The notes beneath the pieces were generated by a model. It did not search any database, had not been told where the DNA came from, and was given only the letters and a program-made list of their open reading frames with translations. A program made the position numbers and the translations under genes. From PALSA-693 sp963834725 (GTDB taxonomy: Bacteria; Actinomycetota; Acidimicrobiia; Acidimicrobiales; Palsa-688), in contig CAWICN010000001.1 of NCBI GenBank assembly GCA_963834725.1, positions 4,712,001-4,776,000 of the forward strand: DNA of 64,000 nt, in the 5' to 3' direction. Below, one piece after another: positions 33,181 through 41,654 of the stretch (the first letter of the stretch is position 1; the number at the start of each line of letters is the position of its first letter).

Positions 33181-34451
33181 GGGAGGGGGCATTCGACGAT
33201 GACGGGGCCGGGCAGGCCCTGGGCGGGCAGGGCGGCGGCGAAACCGGCGAACTCGGTGGCGGCGCTGCGACTGATGCCGGCGATGCGGCGGGCGTGTTTG
33301 AGGACGCCGAGGAAGCGAGCGAAGCGCTGGGTGTCGGCGGCGGGGACCAGGTCGGCGCTGACGATGGGGATGCAGTCGTAGCCGACGGCCACCACCGCGT
33401 TGCCGGAGTACTGGGCCAGGCCGGCCAGCCGCTCGCAGACCTCCTCGGGCGGGGTCTCGGGGAAGACCACCACGGTGCGCCACGGGACCACCAGGGTGAC
33501 CGGGTCGGCGGCCGGCTCGGGACTCGAGGTAGGGGGCCGCCCCCACTCGGGTGCGGCGGCCGCCGGCGAACTGGTGGTGACGGGGGGCGTGGGGTCGGGG
33601 TCGCCCCATTGCAGGACCCGGCGCCGTTCGGGCTCGCTCAGGGGGCGCAAACCGGAGCCGCTGGCGGTCCACGCCGCGGCCAGCAGGGGATGATCACGCT
33701 CCCAGAGGGGCAGGGTGCGCCGCACCACCTGCTGAATACCGGTGTGCAGGTCATAGTGGGCCGACTGATGCACATCGACCACCACCCGATCCGCCACCAC
33801 CTGCAACCCCCCGGTCGCGGTATCGGCCGCCAGGTCAGCATTCAGGGTGGCCGCCCCTCTGCGGGTCGAAGCGCGCCCATTTTCCACCCGCTGGCGAACC
33901 CGGTACTTCATCGCCAGTGCCCGGCGGTGAACCGCCGCGAGTCCGCGCCGGCCGATGCGCGCCGCCCGCCGTAGAGGGGGAACCTGCGTGGCCATCTGCC
34001 GGCTCGCCCCCCGCGCCGTCACCAGCGATTTCGAGATTTGAGGATGACGCGCCGCGAAGGCTGCTCTCCGGGCGGCGCGCCGAATTTCGATGCGCGCGAA
34101 CGACGGTGCGGCGATGTTGGTCAGCGAGAACGGCATCGGTGTCCGCGGCCCGGCTCAACAGCCATCGCCGGGCCTCGGCGGCCGGAGCGAGCTCGAGGCA
34201 GCGCGCGCACGCGATGACATCATCGGCCGTGGGGTATGCGCCGAACACTGCCGTGCACAACAGCCAGACCCGATCCAGCGAGCGATCGGATTGCACCGCT
34301 CGGACGAGATGGTCGAACAGGTCGCCGGCCCTGCCGCAGAGGTCGTCCTCGGCCATTGATGGGGCTCCGAGCAAGATCGCGGCGACGGCTCGAAGCCGCG
34401 CCGCGAGGGTCGCGGGGACGATCCTCGGATCAGCGGTTCGGACCACCGCTG

Positions 34452-34458
34452 TACAATA
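34452..34458. promoter_or_regulatory. Bidirectional -10 element for two divergent GT4 genes
   Basis: TACAATA reads TACAAT on the plus strand (6 nt before GTG 34464) and TATTGT on the minus strand (6 nt before GTG 34446). The two start codons are only 17 nt apart, so both transcripts would be leaderless and the polymerases would compete for one site. Confidence 0.7.
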
Positions 34459-34463
34459 ATCGG

Positions 34464-35606
34464 GTGTCGCGTTTGCGGGTTCGCATCGACGCCACTCCCC
34501 TTCTCATCAGCCGTGAAAGCGGCGTGAGCAAGTTCTGTCGAAGCCTTCTTTCCACGCTGAGAGACAATCCCCTCATAGAAGCTTCTGCGTTCGGCATAAC
34601 GTGGCGGAAACTTGGCCAACTGCGGTCACAGGTACCAAGCGGCATACCGGTCGCAGGCCGTCCCATGCCAGCGCGGCCGGTTCGACTGGCATGGTTGCAC
34701 CTGGGCGGCCCTCCCGTCGAATGGTTCCTGGGGCCAACCGACGTCGTGCACGGCATCAATTTCGTGGTCCCTCCAACCGCAGTCGCGGCGCGGGTCGTTA
34801 CCGTTCACGACCTCACGCCTGTCAAGTACCCGGAGCTCTGCGATCCCGCTTCGCTCGTCTTCCGGGATTTCGTGCAACGAGCCGTGCAGCGGGGCGCCTG
34901 GATCCACACCCACTCGCAATATGTGGCAGGCGAAGTCGTCGATGTTTTCGGTGCCGATCCTTCGCGGGTGAGGGCCATATGGTCGGGCATCCCCGACCTC
35001 GCTCCCGGAACCACGGCTGGTTCGGTCAACTCTGAGGACGTTCTGCCGGACGGGGTGACGCGTTATGTGCTGGCGATCGGGACAGTAGAGCCGCGCAAGG
35101 ACTACCCGGGATTGGTTCGCGCCTTCGACCGGATCGCGGGTGAGCGCGCCGACGTCGCGCTGGTCATCATCGGTTCCGAGGGATGGGGTTCCACCGCGCT
35201 GGAGGAGGCCCTATCGTCGCTGTCACACCGGGATCGCATTATCAGACTCGGTTACGTGGCGGATAGCGACCTCGTGGCCTGGCTCGGCGCCGCGGCCGTT
35301 CTCGCCTACCCCTCCCGGTACGAAGGCTTCGGGTATCCCCCGCTCAGTGCCATGTCGCTCGGCGTGCCGGTGGTCGCCACCACGGCCGGATCGATCCCGG
35401 AGGTTGTCGGGGACGCCGCATCGCTTGTACCACCAGATGATGTCGACGCCCTGGCGAGCGCTCTCGAAGCCGTCCTCGACGACCACACTCTGGCGGCGAG
35501 GTTGCGAGACGCCGGGCGGGAGCGGGTTCAGCTGTTCACATGGGAGCGCTGTGCAGACCGGATGGCTGACCTCTATGTCGCCGCTGCGCAGGCGGCATCG
35601 CGCTAG
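34464..35606 (+). CDS. GT4-family glycosyltransferase
   Basis: 380 residues from GTG 34464, chosen because TACAAT lies 6 nt upstream. Two GT-B domains: the N-terminal domain has RIDATPLLISRESGVSKFCR and VVTVHDLTPVKYPELCD; the C-terminal domain has AIGTVEPRKDYPGLVRAFD and SRYEGFGYPPLSAMSLGVPV (Glu-x7 motif variant). It lacks the helical N-terminal domain of the four paralogues and is a more distant relative. Likely a mannosyl- or similar transferase acting on the same glycan. Convergent with the following methyltransferase, 27 nt apart. Confidence 0.92.
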   Translation: MSRLRVRIDATPLLISRESGVSKFCRSLLSTLRDNPLIEASAFGITWRKLGQLRSQVPSGIPVAGRPMPARPVRLAWLHLGGPPVEWFLGPTDVVHGINFVVPPTAVAARVVTVHDLTPVKYPELCDPASLVFRDFVQRAVQRGAWIHTHSQYVAGEVVDVFGADPSRVRAIWSGIPDLAPGTTAGSVNSEDVLPDGVTRYVLAIGTVEPRKDYPGLVRAFDRIAGERADVALVIIGSEGWGSTALEEALSSLSHRDRIIRLGYVADSDLVAWLGAAAVLAYPSRYEGFGYPPLSAMSLGVPVVATTAGSIPEVVGDAASLVPPDDVDALASALEAVLDDHTLAARLRDAGRERVQLFTWERCADRMADLYVAAAQAASR

Positions 35607-35633
35607 CCTCGGCAAGCCGGAGCTGCGCTAATG

Positions 35634-36737
35634 CTAGTCAAATGCCACGATCTCGCCTTCGGGGCGACTGCGGTAGAGGAAGCTGGGTCGGGCGTCGTGC
35701 GGCAGCCGCGTGGCCCGGGCCCGCACGAACAGATAGTGCCCAAGATCTTCGCGCCGGAAGTCGACGAGCGGTGCGGCGAGGTCAAACCGTGGCCAACGGG
35801 TGTGATCGGTCGGATGGCCGTCGGCGCTGAACGAGTACTCCACGTCGAAACCCGCAAAATCGAGCAGGCGATGCAGTTCGTGCCGGTTGTACTCCCGGTT
35901 GTGCCGCCCATAGGGACCGAAACCCGAATACGGATCATAGATATTGCTGCCGTTGACCATCGCCAGCACGTTGTCAAGACGGGCTACGTTTGGTGTGGTC
36001 AAGACCAGGATTCCGCCTGGTTTCAGAACGCGATAAATCTGATGCAGCACCGCGACCGGATCCATCAATAGGTGCTCGAGAATCTCGCAGAAGAGCACCA
36101 GGTCGAACGAGTCGGTCGCGAAGGGGAACTCATCCTCTTCGATATTGAACAGCTGCGACGTGCGCTCCAGCTGCACCCGTTCGGTGCCCCCTGGCGGGAC
36201 CAACGAGACAGTTTCGGTGGTTTTTTCACCCGCCTGTCCGTAGTAGTTGGCCAGCGTGAGATCCAGGCGGGTGTACCGGTCCAGGAGGTAGGTCGTGAAG
36301 TACGGGTTGGCACCGAGCTCGAGACACGCCCCCTGCTCATCCCGGATCATGTTCCAGGTGTGAAAAAACCTCCAGATCGAGTCGTCGACGTAGGCGTCGA
36401 GGTGGCCGACCGGCTCGTCGTTGACGGACCAGGACCGAAACGTCCCTTCCAGGTCGGCCAGGGACGTGCCCTCCGGAACTGGCACCGGAGGCGACTTCCA
36501 GACGGCACCGGCTCCGATTGCTGACCGGGCGGGTGCGTCACCAGGGCCGAGGGCGGCGAGCAGCGTGTTGCTACCCCGACGGATGGCGTCCCGAACTGGC
36601 CCGGGACTGCGGCGCAGGCCGCGGCCGGCCGTGTGCCGAAGCCGCTTTCGCAACGCGCTGACCGTCCCCGCGCCGCTCGACGCCCGGGTGTCCCCTGCGT
36701 CGGCGGTCAGGGAAAGTCTGGCGAGGGGCGACGGCAT
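35634..36737 (-). CDS. SAM-dependent methyltransferase
   Basis: 367 residues from ATG 36737, supported by TACACT 8 nt upstream; the frame continues further upstream only as a shadow of gmd. Residues 1-110 are basic and low in structure. The core is ACLELGANPYFTTYLLD (motif I variant), FATDSFDLVLFCEILEHLL and LKPGGILVLTTPNVARLDN, followed by YGRHNREYNRHELHRLLDFAGF. This matches Methyltransf_11/23-type enzymes of surface-glycan loci. It lies directly after gmd on the same strand. Substrate unknown. Confidence 0.88.
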   Translation of the reverse strand: MPSPLARLSLTADAGDTRASSGAGTVSALRKRLRHTAGRGLRRSPGPVRDAIRRGSNTLLAALGPGDAPARSAIGAGAVWKSPPVPVPEGTSLADLEGTFRSWSVNDEPVGHLDAYVDDSIWRFFHTWNMIRDEQGACLELGANPYFTTYLLDRYTRLDLTLANYYGQAGEKTTETVSLVPPGGTERVQLERTSQLFNIEEDEFPFATDSFDLVLFCEILEHLLMDPVAVLHQIYRVLKPGGILVLTTPNVARLDNVLAMVNGSNIYDPYSGFGPYGRHNREYNRHELHRLLDFAGFDVEYSFSADGHPTDHTRWPRFDLAAPLVDFRREDLGHYLFVRARATRLPHDARPSFLYRSRPEGEIVAFD

Positions 36738-36769
36738 GGTGGGCGAGTGTACTGCCCGGCTCCCAACGG

Positions 36770-37789
36770 TCAGAGGGTGACGCGCAGCTCGTCCGGTGTG
36801 ACAAAAGGCCCGCCTGCCCACCCCTGGCGCAGCCCGGCCAGGTCGGCCTCGACCATCATGCGGACGAGCTCTTCGAAGCCGACCTCCGGCTTCCAGCCCA
36901 GCTTCTTCCTGGCCTTGGCCGGGTTGCCGATCAGCAGGTCCACTTCGGCCGGCCGGAAGAACTGCTGCTCCACCACCACGTGCTCCTCCCACGGCAGGCC
37001 GACGTGGTCGAACGCGATCTGGCAAAGCTCCCGCACCGAGTGGGTCTCGCCCGTCGCGACCACGTAATCGCCGGGCTCGTCTTGTTGGAGCATCAACCAC
37101 ATGGCCCGCACGTAGTCGGCGGCGAATCCCCAATCGCGCTGGGCGTCCAGGTTGCCGAGCGCCACCGTCTTCTGCAGCCCCAGCTTGATGGCCGCGGCGC
37201 TGAAGGCGACCTTCCGGGTCACGAACTCGAGCCCCCGGCGGGGACTCTCATGATTGAACAGGATGCCCGAACTGGCATGGAGCCCGTAGCTCTCCCTGTA
37301 GTTGACCGTGATCCAGTGCCCGTACACCTTGGCCACGCCGTACGGACTGCGCGGATAGAACGGCGTCCGCTCCGATTGCGGCACTTCGAGCACTTTGCCG
37401 AACATCTCGCTCGAGCTGGCCTGATACACCCGGATGGTCGGGTCGGTGAGCAGGATCGCATCGAGCAGCCGGGTAACGCCGAGGGCGGTGACTTCGCCGG
37501 TGAGGATCGGTTGGGCGAACGAGGTTTGGACAAAAGACTGGGCGGCCAGGTTGTAGACCTCAGTGGGCCGGTGATCCCGCAGCACCCGGATCACCGAGGC
37601 CTCGTCGAGCAGATCAGCCGGCACCAGGGTGAGCCGGTCGGTGAGGTGCGAGATCCGCTCGAAGGTCACCGTGCTGGTCCGGCGGTGGAGACCGACCACC
37701 TGGTACCCCTCGTCGAGCAGTAGTTCGGCCAGGTAGGAGCCGTCCTGGCCCGTGATACCGGTGATGAGCGCGGTCTTGGTCACCTGCAC
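36770..37789 (-). CDS. gmd: GDP-mannose 4,6-dehydratase
   Basis: 339 residues. The Rossmann motif is ALITGITGQDGSYLAELLLDEGY, followed by VYNLAAQSFVQTSF, YQASSSEMFGKV, YPRSPYGVAKVYGHW (Tyr-x3-Lys) and FNHESPRRGLEFVTRK. All are diagnostic of Gmd, which converts GDP-mannose to GDP-4-keto-6-deoxy-mannose, the precursor of GDP-fucose, GDP-rhamnose or perosamine. No GMER/Rmd reductase lies in the window, so the final sugar is not determined here. It is 24 nt after the HAD gene, on the same strand as the DPA-type operon. Start GTG 37789 (an alternative GTG lies two codons downstream). Confidence 0.95.
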   Translation of the reverse strand: MQVTKTALITGITGQDGSYLAELLLDEGYQVVGLHRRTSTVTFERISHLTDRLTLVPADLLDEASVIRVLRDHRPTEVYNLAAQSFVQTSFAQPILTGEVTALGVTRLLDAILLTDPTIRVYQASSSEMFGKVLEVPQSERTPFYPRSPYGVAKVYGHWITVNYRESYGLHASSGILFNHESPRRGLEFVTRKVAFSAAAIKLGLQKTVALGNLDAQRDWGFAADYVRAMWLMLQQDEPGDYVVATGETHSVRELCQIAFDHVGLPWEEHVVVEQQFFRPAEVDLLIGNPAKARKKLGWKPEVGFEELVRMMVEADLAGLRQGWAGGPFVTPDELRVTL

Positions 37790-37813
37790 AGTCTGGCCGA
37801 CGCGGCGCGCGCC

Positions 37814-38431
37814 CTACGCGCACTGCCCGCGCCGCGTCACCCGGGTCGGGTGATCAGCCATGGCGAGCATCTCCCGGTCACCGGCGCTATCACCGTAGGC
37901 CCACATCTCCACCGTCCCCCGACCGAACAGCTCCGCCAACCGGATGGCTTTCTGACCGGCTCGGACATTGGGGCCTTGCAGCCGCCCGGTCAGGCGTCCG
38001 TCGTCGCCCGTCTCGAGCCGCGTTGCGATGACGTGGTCGAACCCTGTGAGACGGCCGAAAGGTTCCAGATACACGGCCAGGGAGGCGGATACGAGCACCC
38101 GACGGTGGCCTTGGCGGTCGTGCCAGGCCATACGCTCGAGCATGGCGGGACGGATCCGGTGGGCCATGGCAGCGCCAAAGGCCATGCCCACGCCGGCCAC
38201 GTCCGCCGCGGCCTGGCCGGCCAGGGCGCGCTCGAGCAGTGCCGCCTTCGATCCGTCGCGACCGCCCCGGCGGTACGCCAGCATCATGTTCGGAACGGCG
38301 GGGACCAGGGCCCGGGCGAACGCCGGACGACCGAGCACCCAGCTCAGGAAGCGGGGCAGGCTGTCGCCTGGGACCAGCGTTCCGTCGAAATCGAAGGCGG
38401 CGACGCCGCGCCGGCCGATCACTGCTCCCAT
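37814..38431 (-). CDS. HAD-IB family phosphatase
   Basis: 205 residues. The nucleophile motif is AAFDFDGTLVPGDSL (residues 11-25), motif II is VLVSASLAVYLEP, and motif IV is YGDSAGDREMLAMAD: a SerB-like subfamily IB phosphatase. The N-terminal half contains a helical cap with a hydrophobic patch (LVPAVPNMMLAY). It is the fourth gene after UbiA-, DprE1- and DprE2-like genes. In mycobacteria a phosphatase must remove the 5-phosphate of decaprenyl-phosphoryl-phosphoribose, and this gene is a good candidate for that step. That is inference from position. Confidence 0.88.
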   Translation of the reverse strand: MGAVIGRRGVAAFDFDGTLVPGDSLPRFLSWVLGRPAFARALVPAVPNMMLAYRRGGRDGSKAALLERALAGQAAADVAGVGMAFGAAMAHRIRPAMLERMAWHDRQGHRRVLVSASLAVYLEPFGRLTGFDHVIATRLETGDDGRLTGRLQGPNVRAGQKAIRLAELFGRGTVEMWAYGDSAGDREMLAMADHPTRVTRRGQCA

Positions 38432-38459
38432 CTCAAATCCCGTCTCAAAGGGGCATCCG

Positions 38460-39224
38460 TCACATTGGCATCCGGCGCCATACCACTCGAGGCAGGTGGC
38501 GAAAGACGGCGAACAGCGGGCGCAAGCTCGCCGGGACCCAGATCATCTCGCGGCCGTCGGCCAGCGCCTTCGCGGTGGCAGCCGCGACCGCATCAGGGGT
38601 TGTCGATAGAGGGGCCGGCGGTCGTCCTTCGGTCAGCTTCGTCCGGACGAAGCCCGGCCGCACGATGAGCACCCGGGCGCCGCTGCCTGCCAGGGCATCG
38701 CTCAGCCCCTGTGCGAAGCCATCGAGGCCGGCTTTGGACGATCCGTAGATGAAGTTGGCCCGCCGGACCCGTTCCCCCGCGACCGATGAGAGCACCACGA
38801 GGGTGCCGTGGCCCTGGGCGCGCAATGCCCTGGCCACCGCCAATCCGGCCGAGACCCCGCCGACATAGTTGACCTGGGCCAGCCGGACGGCCCCTTCGCC
38901 ACCGGTTTCGTCGATCTCCTGGTCTCCGAGCAGGCCAAAGGCCAGGATCACCACGTCGAGATCGCCGCCGGCGAGCTCGATGGCGCCGGCGACGGTCGCG
39001 TCGTGGCCGGCGGGGTCCTCGGCGTCGAAGGCCAGTGTCTTCACCCGGCCGGCGCCGGCGGCCCGCACGGTTGCGGCGGCAGCTTGCAGCGCTTCGGGAT
39101 GGCGGCCCGCCAGGATCACGGTGGCCTGCCGGGGACCCGCCAACCGGGCTGCGATCGCGACACCGATGTCGGAGGCACCGCCGAGAACGAGGACCGATTG
39201 CACCGCACCGACGGCGTCTTTCAT
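38460..39224 (-). CDS. DprE2-like short-chain dehydrogenase
   Basis: 254 residues from ATG 39224, overlapping the DprE1-like stop as ATGA; the longer open frame is a shadow. The NAD(P) motif is VLVLGGASDIGVAIAARLAG, the catalytic Ser/Tyr/Lys lie in VVLSSVAGERVRRANFIYGSSKAGLDGFAQG, and the end KPLFAVFRHLPRVVWRR-like is basic and hydrophobic. Paired with an FAD-linked partner, this enzyme reduces decaprenyl-phosphoryl-2-keto-ribose to the arabinose epimer. Family assignment is firm; the exact substrate is inferred from the operon. Confidence 0.9.
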   Translation of the reverse strand: MKDAVGAVQSVLVLGGASDIGVAIAARLAGPRQATVILAGRHPEALQAAAATVRAAGAGRVKTLAFDAEDPAGHDATVAGAIELAGGDLDVVILAFGLLGDQEIDETGGEGAVRLAQVNYVGGVSAGLAVARALRAQGHGTLVVLSSVAGERVRRANFIYGSSKAGLDGFAQGLSDALAGSGARVLIVRPGFVRTKLTEGRPPAPLSTTPDAVAAATAKALADGREMIWVPASLRPLFAVFRHLPRVVWRRMPM

Positions 39225-40615
39225 CCGCGGGGACCGCCCGGGAGGGGATCCAGGAGGCCGCGCAACCGGCGGGCCAGGTCCGAGCACAGGAGCCGGTCGG
39301 GGTCGAGGCGATCGCGCACCGCCCGCCATTCTGGCAGCGCCGGATACATGGCCTCGAGCAGCTCCGGCCGCATCCGGGCGTCCTTGGCCAGGTACACCCG
39401 GCCACCGGCAGCCGCGATCATCTCATCGAGACCGTCCAGCAACTGCGCCAGCCCGTCGGCGCCGGCCGGCAGGTCGAGCGCGAGCGTCCAACCCGACCGC
39501 GGGAACGACATCGGACCGGGATTGGCGGGTCCGAATCGCTTCAGCACGGCGAGAAACGACGCGCACCGCGCCGCACTCAGCGCCTCGATCGATCGCCGCA
39601 CCGTCTCCTCGGCTCCGTCGGGTACCACCATCTGGTACTGGATGAGGCCGCGATGGCCGTAGATCCTGTTCCAGTCGGCAACGCTGTCCAGGGGATGGAA
39701 GAAACGAGCGGCCGGCACCAGGTGCCCCTCGCGTTTCCTCGGAGCTTTGCGGTACCAGGCCTCGTTGAAGGCCGCGACGGTCCAGGGGTTGAGCAGGCCC
39801 GAGGGGGCCCACGGCGGGGCCTGGGCCCTGTCGAAGGGCTGGAAGCGGAGCGCGTGCGCCGGGTCGCGCCGATCCGGTCGAAGGTCATCGAGGCGGGCAT
39901 GGTCGGCAAACTCGAGCACCGACCGGCCGAGCGAGCGGCCCCGGGCCAGACAGTCGATCCAGCTGACGCTGTAGCGGTAGTCCTGATCGGCCTCGGCCAT
40001 CCGGGCCATGACCCTGTCGAGGTCGTGCGCTCGTTCGCTGTCGACGCGCATGAATGCGGTCTCGACCTGGAGCAGCCGAAGCGTGGCCTGTGCGACCACG
40101 CCCGTGAGACCCATGCCCCCAGCGGTCGCCCAGAAGACGTCCGCGTCCTGGCCGGCGCTCACCTCAAGTGTCCCGAGGGCAGGCGTCTCGAGGAGCATGG
40201 ACTCGACGTGGGAGGCGAAGGTGCCGTCACGGTGATGGTTCTTGCCGTGTACGTCCGAACCGATGGCCCCGCCAACGGTTACCTGCCGGGTGCCGGGCGT
40301 CACCATCGGCCAAAGGCCGAGGGGCACCAGGGTCCGCATCATGCGGTCCAGGCTGACGCCGGCCTGGACCCGGGCCCGCCCACGTTCGATATCGACGGCG
40401 AGTATCCGGTCCAGGCCCGCCATAAGGATGACGTCGCCGCCGGCGTTCTGGGCCGCGTCGCCGTAGCTGCGCCCGAGGCCCCGGGCGATCACACCCCGAG
40501 ATCCGGCCTGCTTGAGCCCGGCGGCCACGTCATCGGGGCTGTGGACCGATACCAGCCTGGCCGCCGTCGGCGCGGTGCGACCCCACCCGCTCAGCAGCCT
40601 CCGGCGTTCCTGCAC
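39221..40615 (-). CDS. DprE1-like FAD-binding oxidoreductase
   Basis: 464 residues, the usual DprE1 length. The FAD-binding (PCMH-type) domain has GVIARGLGRSYGDAAQNAGG, VTPGTRQVTVGGAIGSDVHGKNHH and GMGLTGVVAQATL. The substrate domain ends with GGRVYLAKDARMRPELL, which contains the Lys-Asp typical of decaprenylphosphoryl-ribose 2-oxidase. In DprE1 the residue equivalent to the benzothiazinone-sensitive Cys387 lies in a Tyr/Leu-Cys-containing stretch; I do not see it clearly here. The start is GTG 40615. It is 39 nt after the UbiA-like gene and overlaps the DprE2-like gene. Confidence 0.92.
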   Translation of the reverse strand: MQERRRLLSGWGRTAPTAARLVSVHSPDDVAAGLKQAGSRGVIARGLGRSYGDAAQNAGGDVILMAGLDRILAVDIERGRARVQAGVSLDRMMRTLVPLGLWPMVTPGTRQVTVGGAIGSDVHGKNHHRDGTFASHVESMLLETPALGTLEVSAGQDADVFWATAGGMGLTGVVAQATLRLLQVETAFMRVDSERAHDLDRVMARMAEADQDYRYSVSWIDCLARGRSLGRSVLEFADHARLDDLRPDRRDPAHALRFQPFDRAQAPPWAPSGLLNPWTVAAFNEAWYRKAPRKREGHLVPAARFFHPLDSVADWNRIYGHRGLIQYQMVVPDGAEETVRRSIEALSAARCASFLAVLKRFGPANPGPMSFPRSGWTLALDLPAGADGLAQLLDGLDEMIAAAGGRVYLAKDARMRPELLEAMYPALPEWRAVRDRLDPDRLLCSDLARRLRGLLDPLPGGPRG

Positions 40616-40654
40616 GACGGTGCAGCGTAGAGGGCGGGCGCGCCATGTTGTCTT

Positions 40655-41593
40655 CTATCCGGCGTAGACCCCCATGGCGAACAGCAGCAGCCAGACCACG
40701 CCTAACACCTGCAGCGGGCGGTCGCTGAAGACCAGTTCCTCGGGTTTGGCACCCTTGCCCTTCTCGACCAGGAAGGTGTAGCGCAACAGGGCGATGATCA
40801 TGGGCACGATCGACAGCTGGTACCAGATGGCGTCGCGATGGTGAGCGAGTGCGGTCTGCAAGCTGAAGGCCCAGAGGCAGTAGCCGATGATCGCCCCGCC
40901 TGCCGAGATGGCCAGCACCGTGCGCAGGAAGCTCGGGCTGTACTCATCGAGGGCGGGTCGATGGTTGCCTCGATCGGGGCCAAGTTCGGCGTGCTCGGCC
41001 AGTCGCTTTCCGGTCACCATCAACAAGCTCCCGAAGGTGGCGACGATGAGAAACCACTCGGACACCGGAACCGGAACGACCACGGCGCCGGCGATGGCGC
41101 GCAGGACGAAGCCCGCGGCGATCGCAGCCAGATCGAAGATGGGCTGATGCTTGAGGGCCAGGTCGTACGCCAGCTGCAGGATCACGTAGATGACCAGCAC
41201 CACGCCAAGGCGCCACTGCACCGCCGCGCCGACGCCGATGCTGACCCCCATGAGCACGCTACCAGCCGCCATCGCGACGCTCCTGCTGAGCTGCCCGGAC
41301 GCAACGGGCCTTCGGCGCTTGGTTGGATGTTGTCGGTCGGCTTCGGCGTCAACGGCGTCGTTGATGAAATAGGTGCCCGACGCGACCACACAGAACAGCA
41401 CGAACGCCACCAGTGTCCGCAGCAGCGGGGTGGCATGGGTCAGGACCCCAGCCGCGCCTGGGGCGGCAAACACCAACAGGTTCTTGGGCCATTGGCGGAC
41501 CCGAGCCGTGCGCACCATGGCCACCACGAGGGACGACGCACCGGGTCCGGGTCGGGAGCCTGTTGCGGCCGTCTCAGGCAGCACTTTGCTCAC
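40655..41593 (-). CDS. UbiA-family decaprenyl-phosphate phosphoribosyltransferase-like
   Basis: 312 residues from GTG 41593, supported by TAGCAT 7 nt upstream; the longer frame overlaps the RfbC gene. About nine membrane helices. The first Asp-rich motif is FINDAVDAEADRQHP (the N-D-x-x-D-x-x-x-D of the UbiA superfamily), with RQWPKNLLVFAA before it and YDLALKHQPIFDLAAIAAGFVLRA as the second site. These features match Rv3806c-type DPPR synthases, which attach phosphoribose from PRPP to decaprenyl phosphate. It begins the four-gene operon UbiA-DprE1-DprE2-HAD. Confidence 0.92.
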   Translation of the reverse strand: MSKVLPETAATGSRPGPGASSLVVAMVRTARVRQWPKNLLVFAAPGAAGVLTHATPLLRTLVAFVLFCVVASGTYFINDAVDAEADRQHPTKRRRPVASGQLSRSVAMAAGSVLMGVSIGVGAAVQWRLGVVLVIYVILQLAYDLALKHQPIFDLAAIAAGFVLRAIAGAVVVPVPVSEWFLIVATFGSLLMVTGKRLAEHAELGPDRGNHRPALDEYSPSFLRTVLAISAGGAIIGYCLWAFSLQTALAHHRDAIWYQLSIVPMIIALLRYTFLVEKGKGAKPEELVFSDRPLQVLGVVWLLLFAMGVYAG

Positions 41594-41600
41594 GGCCGCA

Positions 41601-41606
41601 ATGCTA
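41601..41606 (-). promoter_or_regulatory. Likely -10 element of the UbiA-DprE operon
   Basis: TAGCAT on the minus strand ends 7 nt before GTG 41593, consistent with a leaderless or nearly leaderless operon transcript. Confidence 0.5.
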
Positions 41607-41654
41607 TCCGGGCCCCGCCGGGCAGGATGGACCGCCGGCGCCCGTACCACCCGC

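Larger units (their letters stand above)
32370..34446 (-). pseudogene. GT4-family glycosyltransferase, paralogue 4 of 4, frameshifted
   Basis: The leaderless promoter and GTG 34446 open a frame whose first 100 residues (LFDHLVRAVQSDRSLDRVWL, CTAVFGAYPTADDV) match the N-terminal domain of paralogue 3. That frame stops at 33835. The acceptor and donor domains (VVVDVHQSAHYDLHTGIQQV, SLEPRKNHLALLYAAERL, HEGYGLPVAESLASGTPV) continue in another frame, open from an ATG at 34136. The switch must lie between about 34154 and 33838. Relative to paralogue 3 there is also an Arg-rich insert of roughly 300 bp at this junction and a long Ala/Pro linker near 33000. Alternatives are a truncated 588-residue protein from ATG 34136, or a sequencing error. 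Confidence 0.75.

Noticed and set aside
19108..34446. Insertion sequence or integron as the cause of the long repeats
   Set aside because: The repeats are parts of glycosyltransferase coding regions with no transposase, terminal inverted repeats or attachment sites visible.
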